NCBI GenBank assembly: GCA_005885555.1
Contig: VAWN01000034.1
Span: 52,197 to 104,755, forward strand
From: Actinomycetota bacterium
Lineage (GTDB): Bacteria; Actinomycetota; Actinomycetes; Mycobacteriales; Micromonosporaceae
Direction: 5' to 3'
Length of the DNA stretch: 52,559 nt
The notes under the pieces were generated by a model, which was not told the origin of the DNA, did no database searches, and was given only the letters and a program-made list of their open reading frames with translations. The translations under genes and the position numbers were made by a program. Shown piece by piece: positions 32,429 through 39,898 of the stretch (position 1 is its first letter; each line of letters begins with the position of its first letter).

Positions 32429-33613
32429 ATGCTCCGTTCCCTGTTCTCCGGCATCAGCGGCCTGCGCGCGCACCAGCAGATGATGGACGTGACCGGCAAC
32501 AACATCGCCAACGTGAACACCACCGGGTACAAGGCCAGCCAGACCACGTTCCAGGACACGCTCAGCCAGATGGTGCGGGCGGCGGGCGCGCCGCAGGCGG
32601 GTACCGGCGGCACCAACCCGGCGCAGGTCGGCCTCGGCGTGCGGCTGGCCGGCATCACCAGCAACTTCTCCCAGGGCGCCGCGCAGAACACCGGCCGGGA
32701 CACCGACCTGATGATCCAGGGCGACGGCTTCTTCGTCGTGAACAACGCCGGCCAGCAGCTGTTCACCCGGAACGGGTCGTTCTCGTTCGACGCCAACGGC
32801 TCGCTGGTCAGCACCGACGGCAGCGTGGTACAGGGCTGGACGGCCAACGCCGCCGGCGCGGTGAACACCAACGCGGCAACCGGCCCGATCAGCCTGCCGC
32901 TGAGCACCCTGCTGCCGCCGAAGGCGACCGCCAACATGACGGTCGCCGGTAACCTGCCGGCTGACACCACGAACCCGAACCCGATCGTCACCTCGATCAC
33001 CACGTACGACGTCCAGGGCAACCCGGTGACCACGTCGGCGTCGTTCACCAAGGTCAACCCGAACCAGTGGACCGTGAACCTCAGCGACGGCGTGAACAAC
33101 GCCGGCCCGTACACGCTGGACTTCACCAACGGCGCCGGCCCGGTGGCCACGCCCAGCCCGGTGACCATCAACGGCATCACCCTGGACCTGTCCGGCATGA
33201 CCAGCTACTCCGGCCTTTCCACGGTCACCGCCTCGTCGCAGGACGGTTCGGCCGCGGGCACCATCCAGTCGTTCACGATCTCCCAGGACGGCACGCTGAC
33301 CGGCGTGTTCTCCAACGGGCTCAAGCAGACCCTGGCGCAGCTGGGCATCGCGTCGTTCTCCAACCCGTCGGGCCTGGAGAAGGCCGGCGACTCGGAGTAC
33401 CGCACCACGGCCAACTCGGGCAACGCGCAGCTCGGTACCGCCGGCGCGGCCGGCCGGGGCGTGCTCCAGCAGGGCGCCCTGGAGATGTCGAACGTCGACC
33501 TGTCGCAGGAGTTCACCAACCTGGTCATCGCCGAGCGCGGCTTCCAGGCCAACTCCCGCGTGATCACCACGTCCGACGAGATCCTCCAGGACCTGGTCAA
33601 CATCAAGCACTGA
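32429..33613 (+). CDS. flgE: Flagellar hook protein FlgE
   Basis: This 394-residue protein has the rod/hook N-terminus (LRSLFSGISGLRAHQQMMDV, TGNNIANVNTTGYKASQTTF) and the C-terminus (SNVDLSQEFTNLVIAERGFQ, ANSRVITTSDEILQDLVNI). It is the only FlgE/F/G-type gene in the window, so distal-rod functions must be encoded elsewhere or supplied by this family member. AAGGAAAGG precedes the ATG. Confidence 0.94.
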   Translation: MLRSLFSGISGLRAHQQMMDVTGNNIANVNTTGYKASQTTFQDTLSQMVRAAGAPQAGTGGTNPAQVGLGVRLAGITSNFSQGAAQNTGRDTDLMIQGDGFFVVNNAGQQLFTRNGSFSFDANGSLVSTDGSVVQGWTANAAGAVNTNAATGPISLPLSTLLPPKATANMTVAGNLPADTTNPNPIVTSITTYDVQGNPVTTSASFTKVNPNQWTVNLSDGVNNAGPYTLDFTNGAGPVATPSPVTINGITLDLSGMTSYSGLSTVTASSQDGSAAGTIQSFTISQDGTLTGVFSNGLKQTLAQLGIASFSNPSGLEKAGDSEYRTTANSGNAQLGTAGAAGRGVLQQGALEMSNVDLSQEFTNLVIAERGFQANSRVITTSDEILQDLVNIKH

Positions 33614-33632
33614 CTCTGAGCGGGGGCGGGCC

Positions 33633-33659
33633 TAACGAGGGCCTGCCCCCTGCCGATCT
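33633..33659 (+). promoter_or_regulatory. FliA-type promoter of the flbD-motA-motB unit
   Basis: TAAC (33633-33636) - N15 - GCCGATCT (33652-33659), 57 nt before the flbD GTG. The -35 is nearer to the enterobacterial TAAA than to TCAG. The spacer overlaps an imperfect G/C hairpin (33621-33651) that may also end the flgE transcript. Confidence 0.7.
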
Positions 33660-33660
33660 A

Positions 33661-33680
33661 CCGGATGTACCCGGATGTAC
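33661..33680 (+). repeat. Tandem 10-bp repeat in the flbD leader
   Basis: CCGGATGTAC occurs twice in a row just after the FliA-type -10. It lies in the predicted 5' leader and may be a binding site or simple slippage. Confidence 0.85.
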
Positions 33681-33715
33681 CCGGACCCGCCCGCTACCGC
33701 CAAGGACGGACGCTC

Positions 33716-34015
33716 GTGATACTCGTGACGCGCCTCAACGGACCGGCGTTCGCGCTGAACCCCGATCTCGTCGAGCGGGCCGAAGGCACCCCGGACACGG
33801 TGGTGACCCTGGTCGACGGCACCAAGTACGTCATCGCCGAATCGGTGGACGAGTTCATCGCGCTGGTCCGCCGGTACCGCGCCGGCGTGCTCGCCGAGGC
33901 CCAGCTGCTCACCGAGGGCGGCCCGACCGCGGGCACCGTCGAGTCCGGTGGCCCGTCGCGGCACACCCGCGACCACAACGCCACCGTCGTCCCGCTGCAC
34001 CCGCGGGAGCGCTGA
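33716..34015 (+). CDS. flbD: Flagellar protein FlbD
   Basis: This 99-residue protein from GTG 33716 has the FlbD signature ILVTRLNGPAFALNPDLVER and VVTLVDGTKYVIAESVDEF. The last 35 residues are a polar, Thr/His-rich tail not seen in the usual 60-80-residue FlbD. It sits before motA as in many Gram-positive clusters; its role is poorly defined. TGATG overlap with motA. Confidence 0.9.
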   Translation: MILVTRLNGPAFALNPDLVERAEGTPDTVVTLVDGTKYVIAESVDEFIALVRRYRAGVLAEAQLLTEGGPTAGTVESGGPSRHTRDHNATVVPLHPRER

Positions 34016-34788
34016 TGGACCTCGCCACCCTCATCGGCATCGGCATGGCCTTTGCCGGCATCTTCGGCGCCCAGATCATGGAGGGCGGCAGCCCGTCCTC
34101 GATCATCCTGCCGGCGCCGCTGATCCTGGTCGTGCTCGGTACCCTCGGCGCCGCCATGGCCAGCGGTGTCCTCAAGGACGCCACCGGCATGGTCAACCAG
34201 ATGAAGCGGGCCTTCACCAGCAAGTCCGGCGCCTCCGGCGAGCTGGTCGACGCGGTGGTCGCGCTCGCCGAGCGGGCCCGCCGCGAGGGGCTGCTGGCGC
34301 TGGAGGACGCGGCCAAGGGGGTCAACAACCCGTTCCTGCGCCGCGGCCTGGAGATGGCCATCGACGGTACCGACCCGGAAGAGCTCGGCGAGATCCTGCA
34401 CGGCGAGATCGACGCCAAGCGCAAGGCGGACAAGTCCGCGGCGAAGATCTTCACGGACATGGGCGGCTTCGCCCCGACGATCGGCATCATCGGTACCGTC
34501 ATGGGCCTGGTACACGTGCTGAGCAGCCTGTCCGACCCGTCGAAGCTGGGCGAGCTGATCGCCGGCGCGTTCGTCGCCACCCTCTGGGGCGTCATGCTGG
34601 CCAACGTCGTCTTCCTGCCGCTGGGCAACCGGCTCAAGCGGATCAGCGAGATCGAGTGCGAGCAGATGGAGCTGGCCGTCGAGGGCGTCATGGCGATCCA
34701 GGCCGGTGCCAACCCGCGCCTGGTCGCGCAGAAGCTCAAGAGCCTGCTGCCCCCGGGCGAGGCGGACAAGAAGGCCAAGGCGGCATGA
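34015..34788 (+). CDS. motA: Flagellar stator protein MotA
   Basis: This 257-residue protein has four membrane helices: two near residues 5-50 (IGIGMAFAGIFGAQIMEG, LPAPLILVVLGTLGAAMASG) and two near 150-205 (FAPTIGIIGTVMGLVHVLSS, LIAGAFVATLWGVMLANVVF). The Pro in APTIG and the charged cytoplasmic loop (LAERARREG) are typical. With MotB it forms the ion-driven stator. The frame is open for 950 nt upstream through flgE, but the start is fixed by flbD overlap. Confidence 0.94.
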   Translation: MDLATLIGIGMAFAGIFGAQIMEGGSPSSIILPAPLILVVLGTLGAAMASGVLKDATGMVNQMKRAFTSKSGASGELVDAVVALAERARREGLLALEDAAKGVNNPFLRRGLEMAIDGTDPEELGEILHGEIDAKRKADKSAAKIFTDMGGFAPTIGIIGTVMGLVHVLSSLSDPSKLGELIAGAFVATLWGVMLANVVFLPLGNRLKRISEIECEQMELAVEGVMAIQAGANPRLVAQKLKSLLPPGEADKKAKAA

Positions 34789-34862
34789 GCGAGCGTAGCG
34801 AGCTCATCATGAGCTCAGTGCCGGGCGAAGCCATCGCGCCGCGAAGCGGGGCGATGGTATGA
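34785..34862 (+). CDS. Relay mini-ORF between motA and motB (25 residues, ERSE type)
   Basis: ATG 34785 overlaps the motA stop (ATGA), and TGA 34860-34862 overlaps the motB ATG (ATGA). The peptide starts MSERSELIMSSVPG and ends APRSGAMV. It closes the motA-motB gap with a perfect double overlap. Hairpins lie inside it (34800-34816 and 34831-34857). Confidence 0.5.
   Translation: MSERSELIMSSVPGEAIAPRSGAMV
34831..34857 (+). promoter_or_regulatory. Hairpin immediately before the motB start
   Basis: CCATCGCGCCGC (34831-34842) pairs with GCGGGGCGATGG (34846-34857) with one mismatch and a GAA loop. It ends 1 nt before the motB ATG at 34859 and could control ribosome reinitiation there. Confidence 0.6.
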
Positions 34863-35773
34863 GCCATAAGCGGATGCCCACCAGGAAGAAGCGTCATGGT
34901 GGGCACGACGAGGAGCACGAGAGCCACGAGCGCTGGCTGATCACGTACGCCGACATGCTGACGCTGCTCATGGTGCTGTTCATCGTGCTGTTCGCGATGA
35001 GCCAGGTGGACAAGAAGAAGTTCGCCGAGCTGGCCCAGGGGCTGGCGAGCGGGTTCGGCGCCAAGAGCGTCACGTTCAACGCGCAGAGCTCGATCATGGA
35101 CGGCCGGGGCAGCGACTCGTCGGTACTGCCGATGATGCCCAACGTCAGCCCGCAGCTGAGCAACTCGACCGGCGCGCAGACCGCGGGTGCCACCGCCAAC
35201 GACGCCGCGGCCAAGGCCGCGGTGGCCGCCGCCGAGCGGGCGACCGCCACCAAGCAGGCCGCCGACGTGGCGCGGGAGATCGACAACCTGAAGAAGGTGC
35301 AGGAGGAGATCACCGCGGCGCTCAAGGCCAAGAACCTGGACAAGAGCGTGCTCTTCTCGATCGACCAGCGCGGGCTGGTGGTCACCGTGGTCACCAGCAG
35401 CGTGGTGTTCGCCGGGGACCGGGCCGACCTGCTGCGGCCGGGCCAGGAGATCCTCGACGCGGTGGTACCGGCGATCCGCGCGCTGCCCAACAGCATCGAG
35501 GTCGACGGGCACACCAACCAGCTGCCGGTACCCACGGTCAACTACCCCAGCGCCTGGGAGCTGTCCACGGCGCGGGCCAGCACCGTCGTCCGGTACCTGA
35601 TCGGCCACGGCATGGCGGCGGACCGGATGTCGGCCGCGGGCTTCGCCGGTACCCGGCCGCTGATCCCGCCGAGCGATCCGCGTTCGGTGACCATGAACCG
35701 CCGGGTGGACATCGTGGTGCTGTCCACCCTCCCGCCCGACGAACGCGCCCTGCTACCGGCCGCGGCCAAGTAG
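34859..35773 (+). CDS. motB: Flagellar stator protein MotB
   Basis: This 304-residue protein has a basic N-terminus, one membrane helix with the ion-binding Asp (WLITYADMLTLLMVLFIVLF; D32), a helical linker, and an OmpA-like peptidoglycan-binding domain (about 175-290; VEVDGHTNQLPV-type core, STARASTVVRYLIGHGM, NRRVDIVVLS). It anchors the stator to the wall. The ion cannot be told from this sequence with certainty. Confidence 0.94.
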   Translation: MSHKRMPTRKKRHGGHDEEHESHERWLITYADMLTLLMVLFIVLFAMSQVDKKKFAELAQGLASGFGAKSVTFNAQSSIMDGRGSDSSVLPMMPNVSPQLSNSTGAQTAGATANDAAAKAAVAAAERATATKQAADVAREIDNLKKVQEEITAALKAKNLDKSVLFSIDQRGLVVTVVTSSVVFAGDRADLLRPGQEILDAVVPAIRALPNSIEVDGHTNQLPVPTVNYPSAWELSTARASTVVRYLIGHGMAADRMSAAGFAGTRPLIPPSDPRSVTMNRRVDIVVLSTLPPDERALLPAAAK

Positions 35774-35799
35774 CCGTCACCAGTACGAGAGGTTGAGCA

Positions 35800-36252
35800 A
35801 TGTCCGACAAGCCCGAGATGACCGGCGACGCGGCCGCGCCGAAGAAGTCGAAGAAGAAGCTGATCATCATCCTGCTGGCGGCGGTACTGCTGCTCGGCGG
35901 CGGTGGCGGCGCGGCGTACCTGATGCTCGGTGCCAAGGGCGGCAAGGCGAAGGCCAAGCCGACGCCCAAGCCGGGTGCGGTCATCCCGCTGGACGCGATC
36001 ACGGTGAACCTGGCCGACGGCCACTACCTGAAGATCCACATCGCGCTGCAGGCGACCGCGGCCGCCGGCGAGACGGTCGACGGCAGCCACGCGCTGGACC
36101 TGACGGTGGCGGAGTTCTCCGACCACCCGATGTCGGAGTACTCGTCCGAGGCCGGGCGCGCGAAGGCCAAGGCGGAACTGCTCGCTTCGGTAGAAAAGGC
36201 ATATGAAGACAAGATCATGGACATCTACTTCACGGAGTTCGTAATCCAGTGA
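35800..36252 (+). CDS. fliL: Flagellar basal body-associated protein FliL
   Basis: This 150-residue protein has one membrane helix (about residues 22-45, LIIILLAAVLLLGGGGGAAY) and the FliL domain (VNLADGHYLKIHIALQATAA, ending KIMDIYFTEFVIQ). It supports stator function. Its stop overlaps the fliM GTG (GTGA). Confidence 0.92.
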   Translation: MSDKPEMTGDAAAPKKSKKKLIIILLAAVLLLGGGGGAAYLMLGAKGGKAKAKPTPKPGAVIPLDAITVNLADGHYLKIHIALQATAAAGETVDGSHALDLTVAEFSDHPMSEYSSEAGRAKAKAELLASVEKAYEDKIMDIYFTEFVIQ

Positions 36253-37247
36253 ATTCGGCTCAACCCGGCGCCCGGATCGCCGATGCTGGAGACGTGACCC
36301 AGTCACCGTCTGCCGTGTCGGTGAACCGCGGGCGCAGCCGGATCGGCCGCCGCGGCGCCGGCGGGCTGCAGCCGTACGACTTCCAGCGGCCGATCAAGCT
36401 GGCCCGGGAGCACACCCGGCTGCTCCAGATCGCGTTCGAGACGTTCGCGCGCGGCGTCGGTACCCTGCTGACCACCCGGCTGCGCGCGACCAGCCACGTC
36501 AGCCTGGTGGCGATCGAGCAGCTGACCATCGGCGAGTACATCGAGACGCTCACCAACCCGACGCTGATCAGCGTGATCAACATGGAGCCGATCGGCGGTA
36601 CCACGCTGCTGGAGATCAACCAGAGCACCGCGATGTCGTTCCTGGACCACATGCTCGGCGGGCCGGGCGGCGAGCAGCCGGAACGGCCGCTGACCGACAT
36701 CGAGGCGCCGCTGCTGCGCGGGCTGCTGGAGCGGATGCTGGCGGAGCTGGGCCAGGCGCTGGAAGGACTGATCGACGTCGCGCCGAAGCTCGGCGTGATC
36801 GAGTACGGTACCCAGTTCCTCCAGGCCTTCCCGCCGTCGGACCTGGTGGTCGTGGCGAGCTTCGAGATGAAGGTCGGGTCCGCGGAGTGCGTCGCGACGC
36901 TGTGCCTGCCGTTCGCGCAGATGCTTCCGGTAGTGCGCGACCGCGGTACCGGCATGGCGCTCACCGAGGCCGAACTGGCCGCGCGCCGGGTCGCCTACGA
37001 GAACATCACCGAAGGGCTCGCCAGCGCGCCGATCGACGTCGCCGTCCGGTTCCGCACGGTACGGATGCGCTCGGAGGACATCGTCGGGCTGCAGCCGGGC
37101 GACGTCGTGCCGCTCGCCCACCCGGTCGCCGTGCCGCTGACCGTCACCGTCAACGACACCACGTTCGCCCACGCGGTACCCGGCAACCGGGGCTCCCGCC
37201 TGGCCTGCCTGGTGGTACCCACGCCCAAGGAGGAGACGCGCCCATGA
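36249..37247 (+). CDS. fliM: Flagellar motor switch protein FliM
   Basis: This 332-residue protein has a FliM core: LQPYDFQRPIKLAREHTRLL (about 38-57), FETFARGVGTLLTTRLRATS, NMEPIGGTTLLEINQSTAMS, and a C-terminal SpoA domain (about 250-325, IDVAVRFRTVRMRSEDIVGL). The first 37 residues lack the EIDALL-type CheY-P-binding peptide found at the start of most FliM proteins. It is coupled to fliL and linked to fliN by a relay mini-ORF. Confidence 0.92.
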   Translation: MNSAQPGARIADAGDVTQSPSAVSVNRGRSRIGRRGAGGLQPYDFQRPIKLAREHTRLLQIAFETFARGVGTLLTTRLRATSHVSLVAIEQLTIGEYIETLTNPTLISVINMEPIGGTTLLEINQSTAMSFLDHMLGGPGGEQPERPLTDIEAPLLRGLLERMLAELGQALEGLIDVAPKLGVIEYGTQFLQAFPPSDLVVVASFEMKVGSAECVATLCLPFAQMLPVVRDRGTGMALTEAELAARRVAYENITEGLASAPIDVAVRFRTVRMRSEDIVGLQPGDVVPLAHPVAVPLTVTVNDTTFAHAVPGNRGSRLACLVVPTPKEETRP

Positions 37248-37327
37248 CCGAGCGCAGCGAGGGAATCGTGAATGCAGCGCGCTCGGTGCCTTGCGCGCCG
37301 ACCGAGCGAAGCGAGGGCGGCGCGTGA
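37244..37327 (+). CDS. Relay mini-ORF between fliM and fliN (27 residues, ERSE type)
   Basis: ATG 37244 overlaps the fliM stop (ATGA) and TGA 37325-37327 overlaps the fliN GTG (GTGA). The peptide starts MTERSEGIV and ends PTERSEGGA. The length (27 codons) equals that of the fliF/fliG relay ORF, and the last 25 bp before the downstream start (CGAGCGAAGCGAGGGCGGCG region) nearly match it. An 8-bp stem CGCTCGGT/ACCGAGCG lies at 37280-37308. Confidence 0.5.
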   Translation: MTERSEGIVNAARSVPCAPTERSEGGA

Positions 37328-38097
37328 GCACGGCTACCCAAACCGAGGCGCAGCTCAAGCTCGCGGCGTCCGCGGCCGAGGCGACACTGGCGGTACTGCC
37401 GTCGAGCGCGCCGCTGCGGGCGGGTACGCCGGTGCCGGGTACCCCGGAGACACTGCCGGCCGGGCCGGCGGTGTCCGCGCGGTTCGGCGGTACCGCGACC
37501 GGCGAGATCGCGATCCTGGTCAGCCAGGACCTCGCGGACGCCCTGCAGCACAGCCCGCTGGGCGAACTGGACCTGGCACTCGCGGTACGGCCGGCGCTGG
37601 AGGCGGCCGCGGGAGTCTTCGGACCCGTTGTCGTCGACCCGGGCCAGCTGCTCGAACCCGACGTGGCGCTCGGGTCGCTGGCCGCCAAAGGGGACCTGGT
37701 CCTGGTACCCCTGCTGGACGGCGACGACGTGCGCGCGGCGCTGGCGCTGGCGCTGACCCCGTGGCCCGGCGCGCCGGTGGCCTACGGCCTGCAGCGGATC
37801 GACGAGCTGGCCGCCCGCGGCGGCGCGGCGGCGGCACCCGCCCGCACCACCGGGCTGGACCTGCTGCACGACGTGGAGATGGAGGTCTCCGCGGAGCTCG
37901 GGCGTACCCGGATGAGCGTGCGCGAGCTGCTCTCCCTGACGCCCGGCGCGGTCGTCGAGCTGGACCGCGCCGCCGGCAGCCCGGCCGACCTGCTGGTCAA
38001 CGGCCGGCTGATCGCCCGCGGCGAGGTCGTCGTGATCGACGAGAACTTCGGCCTGCGGATCACCGAGATCGTCGTACCCGGCGCGGAGCGCACCTAG
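37324..38097 (+). CDS. fliN: Flagellar motor switch protein FliN (FliY-like, long form)
   Basis: This is a 257-residue protein whose C-terminal SpoA domain is about 180-255 (VEMEVSAELGRTRMSVRELL, SLTPGAVVELDRAAGSPADL, VVVIDENFGLRITEIV). The N-terminal 170 residues contain a CheC-like or FliY-middle-like region (GTATGEIAILVSQDLADAL). Simple FliN is about 100 residues, so this is nearer to FliY, but clear CheC phosphatase motifs are not evident. GTG 37324 is fixed by overlap with the relay ORF. Confidence 0.85.
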   Translation: MSTATQTEAQLKLAASAAEATLAVLPSSAPLRAGTPVPGTPETLPAGPAVSARFGGTATGEIAILVSQDLADALQHSPLGELDLALAVRPALEAAAGVFGPVVVDPGQLLEPDVALGSLAAKGDLVLVPLLDGDDVRAALALALTPWPGAPVAYGLQRIDELAARGGAAAAPARTTGLDLLHDVEMEVSAELGRTRMSVRELLSLTPGAVVELDRAAGSPADLLVNGRLIARGEVVVIDENFGLRITEIVVPGAERT

Positions 38098-38510
38098 TGC
38101 TCGAACTCGTCCTGCGCATCGGGTTCTCGCTGCTGGTCGTGCTCGGCCTGCTCTGGGTACTGGCCAAGGTCGCGCGGCGGCCGCTGGCCGGACGGGGCGG
38201 CGGCGCGATCGCGGTGCTGGCCCGGCAGCAGCTCACCCGGGGCTCGACGGTCGCCGTCGTGCGCATCGGTGGGCGGGCGCTGATCCTCGGCGTGACCGAC
38301 GGTCAGGTGACGCTGCTCGGCGAGGCGGACCCGGCGGTTCTTGCGGACCCGGCGGTTCTTGCGGTACCCGAGGGCGCGGGGCGGCGGGAGACGGTGGCGC
38401 TGGAACGGCGTCCGGCTGCGCCCGGCCGGCTCGACGGCTCGATGCTGTCGCCGCAGACCTGGTCGCAGACGGTGCAGTTCCTCCGGGAGCGGACGGTGCG
38501 CCGCCGATGA
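38097..38510 (+). CDS. fliO: Flagellar biosynthetic protein FliO
   Basis: This 137-residue protein has one N-terminal membrane helix (LRIGFSLLVVLGLLWVLAKV) and the FliO beta domain (AVLARQQLTRGSTVAVVRIG, GRALILGVTDGQVTLLGEAD). It helps assemble FliP. GTG 38097 shares a base with the fliN stop (TAGTG). An 18-bp in-frame tandem repeat (38325-38360, DPAVLA twice) lies in the linker. Confidence 0.85.
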   Translation: MLELVLRIGFSLLVVLGLLWVLAKVARRPLAGRGGGAIAVLARQQLTRGSTVAVVRIGGRALILGVTDGQVTLLGEADPAVLADPAVLAVPEGAGRRETVALERRPAAPGRLDGSMLSPQTWSQTVQFLRERTVRRR

Positions 38511-39346
38511 TCCTGCGCCGTCTCGTGGTGCTCGGCATGCTCGGGGTCGCGGTCCTTCTGGGAGCGCCGGCTGCGCCGGCGGTCGCGGCGCCCGCGGTGC
38601 CGGCCGCGGTTCCGGCAGCGCCCGCGGTGCCGGCCGCGCCCACGCCGCCGGTCGGGCCGGTGAGCAGCACCAGCGGCACCGGCGGCGCGACCGTCGGTGT
38701 CCAGGTCAACGGACCCAACGGCAAGCCGAGCAGCTCGATCGTGATCCTGCTGGCGTTGACCGTGTTGTCCGTGGCACCGGCGTTGCTGCTGATGTGCACG
38801 AGCTTCACGAAGATCTTCGTGGTGCTGTCGATCGTGCGTAACGCGCTGGGGCTGACGTCGGTACCGCCGAACCAGGTACTCGCCGGGCTCACGCTGTTCC
38901 TGAGCATGTTCATCATGGGTCCGGTGCTGTCGGACATGAACAACCAGGGCGTCCAGCCGTACCTGCACGGCACGAAGACGCAGGCGGTCGCGTTCCACGA
39001 CGGCGTCGCGCCGCTGCGCACGTTCATGGCCAAGCACACGCGCAACGACGAGATCGCGCTGTTCACCACGGTGGCGAAGAAGGCCAAGCCGAAGACGCCG
39101 AACGACGTGCCGCTGACGACGCTGATCCCGGCGTTCGTCCTGTCCGAGCTGCGGGCGGCGTTCATCATCGGGTTTGTCGTGTACATCCCGTTCCTGGTGA
39201 TCGACATGGTGGTATCGGCGTCCCTGATGTCGATGGGCATGATGATGCTGCCCCCGGTGACCGTGTCGCTGCCGTTTAAATTGTTGCTGTTTGTCCTGGT
39301 CAACGGGTGGGGCCTGGTCATCACCGCACTGGTGGCGAGCTACTGA
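38507..39346 (+). CDS. fliP: Flagellar export gate protein FliP
   Basis: This is a 279-residue protein with an N-terminal signal peptide (LVVLGMLGVAVLLGAPAAPA) and an Ala/Pro/Val-rich insert up to residue 65. FliP motifs follow: LALTVLSVAPALLLMCTSFT, VVLSIVRNALGLTSVPPNQV, and the C-terminal VVSASLMSMGMMMLPPVTVS, LPFKLLLFVLVNGWGLV. It forms the export pore with FliQ and FliR. Confidence 0.95.
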   Translation: MILRRLVVLGMLGVAVLLGAPAAPAVAAPAVPAAVPAAPAVPAAPTPPVGPVSSTSGTGGATVGVQVNGPNGKPSSSIVILLALTVLSVAPALLLMCTSFTKIFVVLSIVRNALGLTSVPPNQVLAGLTLFLSMFIMGPVLSDMNNQGVQPYLHGTKTQAVAFHDGVAPLRTFMAKHTRNDEIALFTTVAKKAKPKTPNDVPLTTLIPAFVLSELRAAFIIGFVVYIPFLVIDMVVSASLMSMGMMMLPPVTVSLPFKLLLFVLVNGWGLVITALVASY

Positions 39347-39402
39347 CCGCCCGCCCGCCCCGCCGCACGCCCGCCCCGCCGCTCCCCGCCGCACGCCCGC
39401 CC

Positions 39403-39478
39403 CGCCGATCTTGGACTTGTGTCCGTGACATAACGGACTCCGATCCGCGAGTCGGGCACCACAAGTCCAAGATCGGCG
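39403..39478. repeat. Long structured palindrome between fliP and fliQ
   Basis: CGCCGATCTTGGACTTGTG (39403-39421) and its exact reverse complement (39460-39478) flank a 38-nt centre that holds two smaller stems, TCCGT/ACGGA and GACTC/GAGTC. C-rich direct repeats (CGCACGCCCGCCCCGCC type, 39360-39402) precede it and G-rich sequence (39481-39531) follows, so the pairing can extend outward. It has no ORF and looks like a REP/MITE-like element. It fills most of the 274-bp fliP-fliQ gap and may act as a terminator. Confidence 0.85.
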
Positions 39479-39620
39479 AGCGCAGGGCGGGGCGGCGGAG
39501 GCGGGGGCGGGGGCGGGGGCGGGGCGGGGGGTTGCTACCTGAACCGCACCCGTTCCGCCCTCGCCCGCTACCTGGGACGGGCAAGCTGTCCTCAAGCCGA
39601 TCTTCCCTGGAGGGAACGCG

Positions 39621-39896
39621 TTGACCGACACCGCAGTAGTCCACATCGGGTTGCAGACCATGATGATCGCCGTCAAGCTCGGTACCCCGGTGCTGCTCAC
39701 CGCGCTCGTGATCGGTTTCGCGATCTCGCTGTTCCAGTCGGTCACGCAGATCCAGGAGACGACGCTGTCGTTCGTACCCAAGGCGATCGGCGTCGGGGTG
39801 GCGCTGCTGCTGTCCGGCAACTGGATGCTGCACGAGTTGATCACGTTCACCACCGGCCTGTACGGCCAGATCCCGCACCTGATCGGTGCCGCCTGA
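39621..39896 (+). CDS. fliQ: Flagellar export gate protein FliQ
   Basis: This 91-residue two-helix protein (AVKLGTPVLLTALVIGFAIS, LFQSVTQIQETTLSFVPKAI) is a standard FliQ. TTG is the start, after TGGAGGG. It follows the palindromic element rather than being coupled to fliP. Confidence 0.95.
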   Translation: MTDTAVVHIGLQTMMIAVKLGTPVLLTALVIGFAISLFQSVTQIQETTLSFVPKAIGVGVALLLSGNWMLHELITFTTGLYGQIPHLIGAA

Positions 39897-39898
39897 CG

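Noticed and set aside
33067-34014. Long N-terminal extension of motA through flgE and flbD
   Set aside because: The in-frame extension is a shadow of flgE; MotA homology starts at ATG 34015, coupled to flbD.
39580-39620. FliA-type promoter ahead of fliQ (CAAGCCGATCT)
   Set aside because: GCCGATCT is present, but the sequence 15 nt upstream does not match the -35, and TCAA lies directly beside the -10.
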